Shown here one piece after another: positions 1 through 8,521 of a DNA stretch of 64,000 nt (position 1 is its first letter; each line of letters begins with the position of its first letter). Location: positions 109,384 to 173,383 of the forward strand of contig JAYFPK010000016.1 in the NCBI GenBank assembly GCA_034927815.1, given 5' to 3'. Source of the stretch: Limiplasma sp034927815. Its GTDB lineage: Bacteria; Bacillota; Clostridia; Christensenellales; Aristaeellaceae. Below the pieces are notes generated by a model. It searched no databases. It was not told the origin of the DNA and was given only the letters and a program-made list of their open reading frames with translations. A program made the position numbers and the translations under genes.

Positions 1-324
1 TATTTTTTTGACCGTACCGGCGGCAGTAATATAGGCGCCGCCCTCCTTCTTCACATCCGGCTGAAAGTAGGTGATTTGGATCTGCGGATGCTCCTTCAGT
101 CTATCCAAAATGATTTGGAGCCTGTCGCTCAAAGCAATCTTGGCGGTCTCGTCCAATTCAATTCTCGTGTCGGTCAGTCTTGCGGTTTCAGCAATGGCGG
201 ATGCATGCCCGGTTAACGCCGCGAAGGGGGAGAACTGCGCCGCCCGGTCCGCAATGGCCATTGGGGGATGCTTCTTGGAGACGTGGTGAGGAAGATGGAT
301 GATATCATCATACTTGCCTGTCAT
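1..324 (-). CDS. YolD-like protein, 3' end cut by window edge
   Basis: The reading frame opens at the ATG at 324 and is still open at base 1, giving 108 residues so far. It begins MTGKYDDIIHLPHH and continues with a segment containing DRAAQFSPFAAL and ARLTDTRIELDE, which is the pattern of the YolD-like family found beside Y-family polymerases in Firmicute phages and plasmids. The start codon overlaps the TGA of the polymerase gene (ATGA), so the two are probably translationally coupled. The biochemical role of YolD proteins is not firmly established. The family call rests on pattern recognition plus the neighbour. Confidence 0.75.
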   Translation of the reverse strand, partial: MTGKYDDIIHLPHHVSKKHPPMAIADRAAQFSPFAALTGHASAIAETARLTDTRIELDETAKIALSDRLQIILDRLKEHPQIQITYFQPDVKKEGGAYITAAGTVKKI

Positions 325-1844
325 TCCTTATGCCCTCCAATCTGCTTGTTCCGGTCAATCGTGGTTGCGCCTTCCTCCAGATTCATACCCTTCAGTATGG
401 CGTTTTTTCCGTGCCTTTTTTTGATGCTCACCAGCGCTTGCTGAATCCTCCTTTCCCGTTCGAGCGCAGCCTCCTCCGCTTCTTTGTGTGCTTGTACAGC
501 CGCATAATCCGTAAAGAGATCAAGCTGCTGGATGTTATCCGTTTTTTGGACAGTTGCTTCATCTACAACATGATTCGCCACGATGGTAACCCTTCTGATC
601 AGCAGATTTTTGTCGACGATGCGTTCGTACAGCTCTGTAACAGCATCCAAGAGCAGTTTTGTGGAGGAGGTCTGCCTGCCAAGGTTCGCCGTGCCATGCG
701 CCGATTTCGGGACGGCGCGCCCATAGTTGTCAGTGGTGATCGCCCCATGATACATTTTCTTGCTTGTAGGGTCTGTCAGGTTTTCCCTATCGTACCCGAC
801 GGTTAGGACAAGCTGGTCGGTCACCAGATGCTTATCAACCAAGTCAAGGGACAGAAGGTCGGTCATCTCCCGCACGATCAGCATTGCTTTTTCAAAGGGA
901 TAGGCGCTGTGCAGCACCTGCCCGGAGCCGACGCTGTTGGATTGCGGCTTATAAGCTTTAATATCGCCCACCGTGCAGGGCTCCCAGCCCCAAGCATGGT
1001 CGATCAGCAGCTCTGCGTTGATCCCAAGCAGGCGATACAGCAAATCCTCGTTATGGTAATCGGCAGGCTTGCCAAGTGAGCATCTTGCGATGTCTCCCAT
1101 GGTATACAGACCGTGTTCCTCCAGCTTCCGGGCATATCCCCTGCCGACGCGCCAAAAGTCCGTGAGAGGGCGGTGTGACCACAGCAAGCGGCGATAGCTC
1201 ATTTCATCGAGCTCTGCAATCCGTATGCCATTTGCGTCGGCTTCAATGTGCTTGGCGCGGATATCCATAGCAATCTTACTAAGGTAAAGATTTGTGCCGA
1301 TTCCCCCGGCTGCCGTAACACCGGTTGCATTCAGGACATCCACAATCATTTCCGTGGCAAGCTCGCGGGCTGTAAGGCGGTAGGTTTTAAGATAATCAGT
1401 TACGTCCATGAGTACCTCGTCTATGGAGTAAACGTGAATATCTTCCGGCGCGATATACTTCAAGTAAGTGTTATAGATCCGTGTGCTGTAATCAACATAG
1501 AGCGCCATTCTTGGCAACGCGACAAGATAATCCAAGGAGAGGTCCGGCGATGCTTTTAGTTCCACGTCATTGTAGGAAGCGCCTGAAAAAGCGTGGCCGG
1601 GTGTTCTGCGCAGACGTGCCGCGTTGACCTCCTTCACTTTTTGCACAACCTCAAACAGCCTTGGCCTGCCGGGGATGCCATATGCCTTGAGGGAAGGAGT
1701 GACTGCGAGGCAGATGGTCTTTTCGGTACGGCTGGCATCGGCTACAACCAAGTGGGTAGTGAGCGGATCAAGCCCGCGTTCCATGCACTCCACGGAAGCG
1801 TAGAAGGATTTTAAATCGATTGAGACATAGGTTCTGTCCTTCAT
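321..1844 (-). CDS. Y-family DNA polymerase (UmuC/UvrX-like lesion-bypass polymerase)
   Basis: This 507-residue protein is a translesion polymerase of the UmuC/DinB superfamily, which copies past damaged bases. The first catalytic motif is visible at residues 8-20 (S-I-D10-L-K-S-F-Y-A-S-V-E), and the second at 139-143 (Y-S-I-D142-E143); these acidic residues bind the metal ions. Helix-hairpin-helix and little-finger regions should follow in the second half. The length is somewhat above the roughly 420 of chromosomal DinB and fits the plasmid/phage type. It sits in a minus-strand operon between a RusA-like gene and a YolD-like gene, a usual arrangement on mobile elements. No LexA or DinR box was recognised upstream. 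Confidence 0.9.
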   Translation of the reverse strand: MKDRTYVSIDLKSFYASVECMERGLDPLTTHLVVADASRTEKTICLAVTPSLKAYGIPGRPRLFEVVQKVKEVNAARLRRTPGHAFSGASYNDVELKASPDLSLDYLVALPRMALYVDYSTRIYNTYLKYIAPEDIHVYSIDEVLMDVTDYLKTYRLTARELATEMIVDVLNATGVTAAGGIGTNLYLSKIAMDIRAKHIEADANGIRIAELDEMSYRRLLWSHRPLTDFWRVGRGYARKLEEHGLYTMGDIARCSLGKPADYHNEDLLYRLLGINAELLIDHAWGWEPCTVGDIKAYKPQSNSVGSGQVLHSAYPFEKAMLIVREMTDLLSLDLVDKHLVTDQLVLTVGYDRENLTDPTSKKMYHGAITTDNYGRAVPKSAHGTANLGRQTSSTKLLLDAVTELYERIVDKNLLIRRVTIVANHVVDEATVQKTDNIQQLDLFTDYAAVQAHKEAEEAALERERRIQQALVSIKKRHGKNAILKGMNLEEGATTIDRNKQIGGHKE

Positions 1845-1924
1845 GGTTTTTATCCGGTTGCCTCCTTAAAAAAATGCTGCTCAGGGTACTTGAATTTGAT
1901 GTATCTACTATGATGAAATGACCA

Positions 1925-2584
1925 CTATCCTTGACCCTCCCATACGGCAATCCTTACACCAGGCATTTTATCGTTGCTACTTACTCGTTCGACAGTTAAC
2001 ATCTCGATTATTCTATCATTGGGAGCCTTTGGGCCGCCTCCCAAGATCGGATATAAGCAATCAATTATCGATTTTACATTTCCTGTTGATATATCCGCTA
2101 TATTTACGGGCATATTTTGAAAAGTTAACCGTACAGAACATTTTTTTCCCACCTTGAATTCACCTAGGCTCTTAATCCATAACGGTAAGCCATCATCAGT
2201 AGCTCTTGTTGGCAACGCTCCACCGTAAACCTCATTAAACAATGGCATATTGCTTGGAGTTAATATGCTGGAATTAGTATCCCGTATTAAAAGTCCTTGT
2301 TCTTTTCCAATGTGCTTTCTGGCAGTCCAAAGCGAAATGTTTCTACGACTTCCAGAAAACCAGCGGAGTGATGATGCGAGAACGGCAAACACCGGTTCAC
2401 ATAGATTATCAATATCGTATGGGCGTTTTTCATAATTGTCTTTTGTAAAGACAAATTGCAGGTCGATAGTGTTCTCGTGATACTGTTTTCCCGACAAAGC
2501 TTGATTAAGGCGTTGTTTCCATGGTTTTTCTCTTCCTGTTGAATATGTTGCGGGGAAACCGCCTATCCAGTATTCAGAGCTCAT
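1925..2584 (-). CDS. Uncharacterised protein with RusA-like features
   Basis: The start is set at the ATG at 2584 because a GGGAGGT ribosome binding site lies just upstream; a longer reading to 2656 has no such site. The product is 219 residues, with no signal peptide or membrane segment. Two stretches recall the RusA Holliday-junction resolvase pattern of D-x-D-N-L followed by a helix. One is YDIDNLCEPVFAVL near residues 60-75. The other is near the C-terminus, where V-K-S-I-I-D is followed by N-D-R-I-I-E-M-L-T-V-E-R. It could be a divergent or duplicated RusA fold, but the similarity is weak. It is the first gene of the operon leading into the Y-family polymerase. Confidence 0.6.
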   Translation of the reverse strand: MSSEYWIGGFPATYSTGREKPWKQRLNQALSGKQYHENTIDLQFVFTKDNYEKRPYDIDNLCEPVFAVLASSLRWFSGSRRNISLWTARKHIGKEQGLLIRDTNSSILTPSNMPLFNEVYGGALPTRATDDGLPLWIKSLGEFKVGKKCSVRLTFQNMPVNIADISTGNVKSIIDCLYPILGGGPKAPNDRIIEMLTVERVSSNDKMPGVRIAVWEGQG

Positions 2585-2671
2585 AATATACCTCCCTATC
2601 ATCCGATTAGCCAATATTTTGCCGTTGTATAGGCTTAACCTAATCGATGCTTGCAAATTTACATTACCACC

Positions 2672-2680
2672 ATTATATCA
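2672..2680 (-). promoter_or_regulatory. Extended -10 promoter for the polymerase operon
   Basis: On the minus strand the sequence reads TTGATATAATGG, an extended -10 (TGA-TATAAT) about 90 bases upstream of the 2584 start. No good -35 box is visible. Confidence 0.4.
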
Positions 2681-2711
2681 AAACGGCCTTGACAGGGGAA
2701 GAAAAATGCCA

Positions 2712-3281
2712 TCAGAGCAATAAGCACGGCCAATTGGGCTGAATCACAACCCTGCTGATATTTCCTGACCATCTCACCGCGTTTGTGCCGGGGAGAAGAA
2801 TTGGAAAGCCCCCGCTCATGCGGCTATTTGCGGAGGCAACGCCAGAATAAGCCTCCATGACCGGGGTGTCAAGGGTGATGCTGCCGAAGATGCCGAAAAG
2901 CCCGGCAATCGCCATACCCGCCATAAGCGTAGCATACCCGGAGCCGTGAGCGGCAGTCACCGGTTCGGCCCCAACACTCCCAGGGCTGGCGATGAAGGCG
3001 CCGGGGGATGTTGCCTTAATAGGCGTCGCCCCTGTGGCGTACCAGAATGTCTTACATCGAAAATTGGCTGCAAAGGAACGGTGCGGATTGCCCCGCAGGA
3101 TTTTTTCAAAGCTGGTCTGGCTTACAATGCGGGCATGATAAAAGCCGCCTTGCCGGCGGGCAAAGGTGACTTTACCTCTTTCTTTGAACCAAGCACAAAG
3201 CCCGGGGATTTTGGCCGGGCCGGATATGATGCACTGTGCCGTGAGAAGCAAATCATCATAAACGCCATTACCTTCCACCAT
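2712..3281 (-). pseudogene. Remnant of a phage distal tail (Dit-like) gene
   Basis: The frame encodes about 189 residues, but only the last 60 look like a protein family. They contain GSITLDTPVMEAYSG, then MSGGFPILLPG, then a T-N-A-V-R-W-S-G-N-I segment and a C-terminal I-Q-P-N-W. This matches the end of siphovirus distal tail proteins, which close with a FP-L-G-N-x-I-x-W-x-G pattern and an aromatic terminus. The upstream half shows no recognisable fold, and I see no ribosome binding site before the first ATG. It lies on the same strand as, and downstream of, the tape-measure remnant at 3989-4740, which is normal phage order. The frame extends into apparent non-coding DNA, so I treat it as a fragment. 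Confidence 0.45.
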
Positions 3282-3499
3282 GGTCTATCGGTAAAGGAGG
3301 CGCTCGGAAAGCGCTGTGAGGGAAGGCCGCTCCAGCACAGGCACGCCATATGCCGTACGGCGCGCCCTGTTCCATTCAAGCCAGTCGTTCAATCAGTGCC
3401 TTCCCCTTCATCTTTCATGACTACAATGGGTTGCGGATGATCGGTCCGTTGTGTATAATGATGCCGCACGACTTGTTTGTGCCAACGGGTGAGCACCTA

Positions 3500-3526
3500 C
3501 CGTATGCAGGCTATGCTTGCATACGG
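3500..3526 (+). promoter_or_regulatory. Perfect 9-bp inverted repeat in the leader of the EamA gene
   Basis: CCGTATGCA at 3500-3508 is the exact complement of TGCATACGG at 3518-3526, with a 9-base loop. The AGGAGG of the next gene begins 11 bases later, at 3537. It could be an RNA hairpin or an operator for a dimeric regulator. It does not look like a known guanidine riboswitch. Confidence 0.45.
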
Positions 3527-3548
3527 TTTTGGGTTTAGGAGGATGATT

Positions 3549-3974
3549 ATGTGGAGTATGCTCTGGCCTGTTCTCATCGTTGTAGGGGCGAACACGTTTT
3601 ACAATATCAGCGCCAAGTCCACACCGGGAGAAATCAACTCATTCGCATCCCTGACCATGACCTATTTTGTTGCCATGCTTTGTTCAGCCGGTATGTTTTT
3701 TGTCACCAGCGAGCATAAAAATTTCGCCCTTGAACTATCAAAAACAAACTGGGCGACGTACATTTTGGGCATGGCGGTTGTCGGGCTTGAGTATGGGTTC
3801 ATCTGTATCTATCGAGCGGGATGGAAGATCGGCGTAGCAAGCCTTTTTGCCAGCATTGCGTTAGCCTGCGTACTGCTCCTTGTCGGCGTTCTTCTCTACA
3901 AAGAAGCGTTGTCTTTGCGGCAGTACCTTGGTATCGCCGTTTGCGTGGTCGGCTTGATCCTTTTACTGAAGTGA
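3549..3974 (+). CDS. EamA-type single-domain membrane transporter (DMT superfamily)
   Basis: This 141-residue protein is almost entirely hydrophobic, with four predicted membrane spans: around residues 5-20, 35-52, 70-88 and 95-140, the last containing two helices. It ends in a GVLLYKEALSLRQYLGIAVC segment typical of the EamA/DMT superfamily, where a helix follows a K-E-x-L-S-x-x-Q loop. A single-domain protein of this size would act as a dimer, exporting or importing a small metabolite. AGGAGG at 3537-3542 sits six bases before the ATG at 3549; an ATG at 3543 is too close to be used. The gene lies between decayed phage fragments on the opposite strand, so it may be cargo or a later insertion. 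Its substrate cannot be told. Confidence 0.8.
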   Translation: MWSMLWPVLIVVGANTFYNISAKSTPGEINSFASLTMTYFVAMLCSAGMFFVTSEHKNFALELSKTNWATYILGMAVVGLEYGFICIYRAGWKIGVASLFASIALACVLLLVGVLLYKEALSLRQYLGIAVCVVGLILLLK

Positions 3975-3988
3975 GCGCATGTTATCCT

Positions 3989-4740
3989 TTACACTCCAAT
4001 TTGCTTGGACGGGGAGTGTGGAAGTTCGTGCAAGCTCCACCTTCCATCTGGGATGCTGTGATCCAGAAGGCCTTGTGCCTCCCTTGTTTCCTCGGCCAAT
4101 GCCGCAAGCCTCATGGAAAGCGCACGTTCTTCGAAGGCTTTCTCTTTTGTGACAATCGAAATGTAGTCGCAAAGAAGGGTTCTGTCCTCCCGGCGCAGGA
4201 GCACGCCATCCCGATTTCCAATGTCCCATAGGGCTACGCAACGGAGTTTGCCGCCGGTGGTTCCTGCGGCGTTTTCGCCAAGCATCAGCGCCATTTCCTC
4301 AAGGCATCGTCTTTGGGGAAGGCTATGGTTGAGGGAGTGCGGACAATGCGGCCCTTCCTTGATCACAATGAATGCCTGCAAGGAGTCTCCACTCAGGAGC
4401 GCCTGGTTGGTTCATTCCCTCCAGGGCTTCCCGGACAGCCTGGGCGCCGGATGCAGAATCATAGAGCTTGACCGCGCCATAGGCAAGGGCAGCGGCCAGC
4501 GCGGCCACAGCCAACTTGGAGGAAAACAGCGCCTTGGTGAAACCGGCAAACCCGCCACCAGCCATTGCCTTTGTCCGCGAGCTGTTGGCCGATGGGATTC
4601 AGGCCGTTGCCGATCTGCTGCGCAAACAGCATCGCGGCATTGCTGAGGGTAAGGAGGTGAATTTGGGCCGTATCATAGCCGTCTGCAATAGCATGAGGGT
4701 GGATATCAGGCCAGGGTTCATGTTACGCGTAGTTCAAAAC
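3989..4740 (-). pseudogene. Frameshifted remnant of a phage tail tape-measure gene
   Basis: No single frame spans the region, but consecutive minus-strand frames give protein-like pieces. Around 4560-4710 one frame reads LLTLSNAAMLFAQQIGNGLN. It is followed in another frame (4323-4565) by AVAALAAALAYGAVKLYDSA and REALEGMNQ, a hydrophobic alanine-rich stretch then a charged helix, as in tape-measure C-terminal halves. A third frame (3989-4381) continues with a charged region. The frame breaks and lack of ribosome binding sites indicate decay. Its position upstream of the Dit-like fragment on the same strand matches phage tail gene order. Between 4741 and 4815 I see nothing else. Confidence 0.4.
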
Positions 4741-4815
4741 GGATCACAATAGACCTATTTTTCGCAAAAATCCCTTGCTACCTTCTGCGGCATGGCATCC
4801 AGCCCGCCCGCCGGA

Positions 4816-6216
4816 TTACTCATAAATGGCCACCTGCTCCTGCCCCCTGAGCACGCGCAGCACGCCGCTCATCAGCGCCTGCAACTCATCCTCGCCGGGG
4901 AATACATAAACCTCGGCCAACCGGTCAACGCGCTGCTTGATGCTGCCGGTGAAGCGATTGGAATAGGCCAACCCGCCGGTGAGCACGATCGCGTCCACCC
5001 TGCCCTCCAGCACGGCGCACATCGAGCCGATTTCCTTCGCCACCTGGTATGCCATGGAATCCAGCACCAGCGCTGCGAACTCATCCCCGGAGGCTATCAT
5101 CTTCTCGACTCTGCGCATGTCGTTTGTGCCAAGATACGCCGACATGCCGCTGCTTCTGGCCACCTTGTCCAGCATCTCCTGCTGGGTATACTCGCCCGAA
5201 TAACACATCCTGATCAGCGGCGCGGCGGGAATCGAGCCGCTCCGCTCCGGCGTGAATGCCCCCTCCCCAGACAGCGCGTCGTTGACGTCGATTACCCGGC
5301 CATAGCGATGCGCGCCTACGGTGATCCCGCCGCCAAGGTGCGCCACCACAAACCGGCAGTTCTCATAGGGCTTGCCAAGGCTCTGCGCCAACCTTCGCGC
5401 GATCGCCTTCTGGTTGAGTGCGTGAAAGACGCTGCTGCGCTCAATCCCGGGCATTCCCGTAAGCTTGGCGTGCCTATCCATCTCGTCTACCACCACGGGG
5501 TCCACCACATAGGCGGGCTTTTTGTACTCCGTGCCGATCTCGTTGGCAATGATCGCGCCCAGCGCCGAGGCGTGTATCGCATCGGTCGCCATGTTGAGAT
5601 CCGCCAGCATGACATCGTTGACAAGATAGGTTCCGCTCTCCACGGGCCTGAGCAGGCCGCCGCGCCCGGCGATGGCGTCGATGTCCTCCATATCCGCGTT
5701 GGAGTTTTTCAGCGCATCGATAACGCACTTTTTGCGGTAGTCCTTTTGGGACAGTATGGTGCCGCAGGAGTCCAGCACAGTTCTGTCATGCCGGATCGTC
5801 TGCTTCAAAATCAATGCTTCGCTGTCATAAAGCGCGAATTTGGTGGAGGTGGATCCGGGATTGATGGCGAGAATGCGCAACGCCCCATCCGGTTTGCGGG
5901 GGACGGGGGCGGCTGCCAAGGATACCGGTTCGTCCAGGGGCGGAAGCGTTGCTTTCTTTTTCGTCTGTCCATTCATGGTGATGCTCGTCACGTAATCCAG
6001 GCGGAGCATTTTCTCAGCTACAAGAGCGAGCTTCGTATGCGTGCCCTCGATGTCCATCTCCATCTTCGATATGCTTTCCCGCTCGGTTACGTCGACAAAG
6101 AGCCGCTTGATATTCCAACCTTCGTTGCGGATATGCGCGACCACGCGCCCAAGCACACCGGGAATGTTTTGCACAAGCAGCTCCACCTTTTGTATTTGCT
6201 TGCCCAGGACGACCAC
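4816..6216 (-). CDS. buk: ACT-domain/butyrate kinase fusion
   Basis: The last 354 residues (about 113-466) are a full butyrate kinase, the ASKHA-fold enzyme that makes butyryl phosphate or runs in reverse to make ATP and butyrate. The phosphate loop LAINPGSTSTKFALYD is at 116-131, and AGRGGLLRPV, HLGGGITVGAH and the TGGLAYS motif follow in order. Residues 8-80 form a separate domain, VELLVQNIPGVLGRV then NEGWNIKRLFVDVTE, which reads like the ACT domain of acetolactate synthase small subunits (IlvN/IlvH). A 30-residue proline/alanine linker joins them. Ordinary Buk is about 355 residues and starts at the phosphate loop. The first in-frame GTG (6216) overlaps a GGAGGTGG ribosome binding site, so the exact start is uncertain. 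No ptb gene lies next to it here. Confidence 0.88.
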   Translation of the reverse strand: MVVLGKQIQKVELLVQNIPGVLGRVVAHIRNEGWNIKRLFVDVTERESISKMEMDIEGTHTKLALVAEKMLRLDYVTSITMNGQTKKKATLPPLDEPVSLAAAPVPRKPDGALRILAINPGSTSTKFALYDSEALILKQTIRHDRTVLDSCGTILSQKDYRKKCVIDALKNSNADMEDIDAIAGRGGLLRPVESGTYLVNDVMLADLNMATDAIHASALGAIIANEIGTEYKKPAYVVDPVVVDEMDRHAKLTGMPGIERSSVFHALNQKAIARRLAQSLGKPYENCRFVVAHLGGGITVGAHRYGRVIDVNDALSGEGAFTPERSGSIPAAPLIRMCYSGEYTQQEMLDKVARSSGMSAYLGTNDMRRVEKMIASGDEFAALVLDSMAYQVAKEIGSMCAVLEGRVDAIVLTGGLAYSNRFTGSIKQRVDRLAEVYVFPGEDELQALMSGVLRVLRGQEQVAIYE

Positions 6217-6481
6217 CTCCTTTGTGTGAGCAGTATAGCATAATCATGCTTGGTGAACAACGGCCTGTTCATTCACGTTGCGATGTACTCTCGTGACCTT
6301 GGTTCTCAAAATGTAAGCCGGGGGTGTTCCGAAGGCCAATGGCAAGCAGCGTGCATGCGGTAACAGGGAGAAGGAGATTGCAGATGGGTCCGGCAAATGA
6401 ACGCGGCAAAAGGGCAGCCCGAAGAAGTCGTATGGAGCTGTATCTGAGAATAAGGATGCGCGAAAAAGGGCAAGCGGTCAC

Positions 6482-6752
6482 TTGACTGCTAAAGAAGCGC
6501 TGGCAGCATTTCATGACTATTTGGCGAAGGACAATTGCGCTGAGACCGCGAAAACCTCTCGTGGCTATGCGGCCATCAGGGGGGATGAAGGGCAAAACAA
6601 CTGGGCTCGGAGCGGGCAGCGGCTACCTTCAAAGGTTATGGAAAGCAGCTTTGCTCGGCTATATAGCAGATTTCCGGGAAGGCTGCCATGCGCCAGGCGC
6701 CAGAGAACAGGCCGGTGCGGAAAGAAACCGTATGATGGAGCGGCAAAATTAA
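6482..6752 (+). pseudogene. Possible decayed small gene in the 6217-6847 gap
   Basis: This 630-base gap between divergent genes holds no intact recognised gene. Two overlapping plus-strand frames read like one broken protein. The first gives EALAAFHDYLAKDNCAET then SRGYAAIRGDEG. Near 6630 the sense moves to the other frame, which reads ALLGYIADFREG then APGAREQAGAERNRMMERQ and a stop. Upstream, an ATG at 6383 behind AAGGAGA opens a 33-codon arginine-rich frame. No family is recognised. The frame change could also be an assembly error. Confidence 0.3.
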
Positions 6753-6782
6753 CTTTTCATGGGATTGGCGAAATATTACATT

Positions 6783-6810
6783 TTGAATCCCCTTTATTGT
6801 TTTGCATACT
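6783..6810 (+). promoter_or_regulatory. Possible promoter of the sigma/anti-sigma operon
   Basis: TTGAAT at 6783-6788 and CATACT at 6805-6810 are 16 bases apart, about 40 bases before the sigma factor start. This is a moderate housekeeping-type match. An autoregulated ECF promoter was looked for but not recognised. Confidence 0.35.
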
Positions 6811-6847
6811 TCATCCGTCTATTAAGGATGTAAGGAGGCGAGCGCAG

Positions 6848-7366
6848 ATGGAAGTTGTCAAGGGCCCGGACATCATCCATGAGACGCAATTCGATCATCT
6901 TGTGGCAGCATACCAGACCGCGCTGCTACGCATGTGCTATGTCTATCTGAAGGATAGGGCAATGGCGGAGGACGCGGTGCAGGAAACATATCTCAAAGCG
7001 TACCAAAGCATTGAGAATTTCCGTGGGGAATGCAGCGAAAAATCGTGGCTGATGCGAATCGCCATCAACACGTGCCGCGATATGCGGCGTTCAGGCTGGT
7101 TCAAACATATGGACCGGCGCATAACGCCGGAACTGCTGGCAGATGAATCTGTTGTCACACGAGAAGATGATCGAGGCCTGGCAGCCGAAATGATGGGTTT
7201 GCCAAGCAAGCTTCAGGAAGTCCTATTGCTTTACTACTATCAGGGAATGACGGTTGCGGAGGTTGGCAAAACACTTGGAATTTCCAAAGTCACCGTTTCT
7301 CACAGGTTGAAACAAGCCAAAGAAAGGCTGCGCGGCGCGTTGAATGGAGGCGGTTTGTATGACTGA
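6848..7366 (+). CDS. ECF-family RNA polymerase sigma factor
   Basis: The 172-residue protein has the two domains of an extracytoplasmic-function sigma factor. Region 2 (about residues 16-85) contains DRAMAEDAVQETYLKAYQ, which is the core-binding and -10 recognition helix pair. Region 4 (about 112-165) contains LPSKLQEVLLLYYYQGMTVA and the helix-turn-helix LGISKVTVSHRLKQAKERL. The ATG at 6848 follows AAGGAGG. The next gene overlaps it by eight bases and encodes a membrane protein of anti-sigma type, so the sigma factor is probably held inactive at the membrane until a signal arrives. The stimulus is unknown. Confidence 0.92.
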   Translation: MEVVKGPDIIHETQFDHLVAAYQTALLRMCYVYLKDRAMAEDAVQETYLKAYQSIENFRGECSEKSWLMRIAINTCRDMRRSGWFKHMDRRITPELLADESVVTREDDRGLAAEMMGLPSKLQEVLLLYYYQGMTVAEVGKTLGISKVTVSHRLKQAKERLRGALNGGGLYD

Positions 7367-8456
7367 ACCTGAAGTGCGGGAAAAGATCGTTCGTACAGTC
7401 GACACTTGCTTTTCCGATCTGCATGGCGATCCCTGGCTCGCGCAGCGCATCCGAAATGGCGCGGCAGGGGAAATCAAAGTAAAAAAGAGGCTATCCTTTG
7501 GATTGGTTCTTGCCCTCGTGCTGATATTGGCGAGCGTGGCGGTTGCTATTGCGGCAACCCGGCTGGGCTGGGTGGACTATTTGGGCGGGAGGCAAGGCGT
7601 CACCGTACCCAAGACGGCGCGGGAGGCGCTGAATGCCACCGCGCCGCAGCAGTTTCAGGTCGGCCCCATGACCTTTACGTTCAATCAACTGCTCGCTGAC
7701 AAACGCATGGTGATGAGTTCTGCTGCAGTCCGCACCACGGATGGCTCCGAGGCGCTGTACGCGGATGATACGAACGTGTACGAAGCAGTCGATGCCCTTA
7801 GCAGCACGGTGCTTGAGCGCTATCATCTTGATTCCGGCATCAACTGGTTGGATGCCGCCAAGCAGTTGAACCTGCCCCTTTACGGCATCCGTGCGCTGGT
7901 CGAGATTGGCCAGGAGCATGGCGAAGGATTCGCCATGGAGGATGCGATGTGGAATGAGGACGGCTCCATCGTATACTTCAACATGCCCATGCTCACGCCA
8001 AAATCAGTCAAGGACGAGCTGCCCGTGACCCTCTACATGTCGGTGACGCAGTTCGACCCAAGCACGGGGGACACCCTCGGTAAGTGGCAGATTCGTGAGA
8101 ACATTGCACTCCCCGTGGCCCCCTTGCTGGCCGAAAAGACCTATCTGCCGGAAGGCGATGCCGAACTGGACAGGGTGAAGCTGGTAAGCGTATACGCCCA
8201 GCAGTATGCCACAGGCATCTACCTGACCAGTACCTTTACCGGGAAAGAGGGCAAAACCGCGGATTCGTCGACAGGCGCGCTGTATAGACTGGTCCTTTGC
8301 GACGGGGAAGGGAATGCTCTGCCGGAGGGCCTCAATCTGTCCAGCTCTGCATTCGCGTACGGTCTGCCCGTAACGATGGAGACCATGACCTCGCTGGAAA
8401 CGCTGCCAGACAGCCTGATTGTAACCGACGGAACGGTGAAGGTTTCTGTGAAATAA
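7359..8456 (+). CDS. Membrane-anchored anti-sigma-like protein
   Basis: The ATG at 7359 overlaps the end of the sigma gene by eight bases and has GGAGG upstream, indicating coupled translation. The 365-residue product has a short cytoplasmic part (residues 1-43) with many charged residues, one membrane helix (about 45-67, LSFGLVLALVLILASVAVAI) and a roughly 300-residue outside domain. The outside domain has repeated beta-rich segments and no recognised catalytic motif. The position and layout fit an anti-sigma factor that senses an envelope or extracellular signal. A zinc-binding HxxxCxxC motif is not present, so it is not a ZAS-type anti-sigma. The outer domain may resemble DUF4179-like regions, but I cannot confirm this. 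Confidence 0.7.
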   Translation: MTEPEVREKIVRTVDTCFSDLHGDPWLAQRIRNGAAGEIKVKKRLSFGLVLALVLILASVAVAIAATRLGWVDYLGGRQGVTVPKTAREALNATAPQQFQVGPMTFTFNQLLADKRMVMSSAAVRTTDGSEALYADDTNVYEAVDALSSTVLERYHLDSGINWLDAAKQLNLPLYGIRALVEIGQEHGEGFAMEDAMWNEDGSIVYFNMPMLTPKSVKDELPVTLYMSVTQFDPSTGDTLGKWQIRENIALPVAPLLAEKTYLPEGDAELDRVKLVSVYAQQYATGIYLTSTFTGKEGKTADSSTGALYRLVLCDGEGNALPEGLNLSSSAFAYGLPVTMETMTSLETLPDSLIVTDGTVKVSVK

Positions 8457-8521
8457 ATGGATGGCAGGCCGAATGTATGGCTTTTTTCATCCGGCTTGAC
8501 TATATCAGGAGGTAGGAACCT

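Noticed and set aside
4792..6243. A 483-codon plus-strand frame opposite the butyrate kinase gene
   Set aside because: No ribosome binding site or recognisable domain; the minus strand gives an unmistakable kinase.
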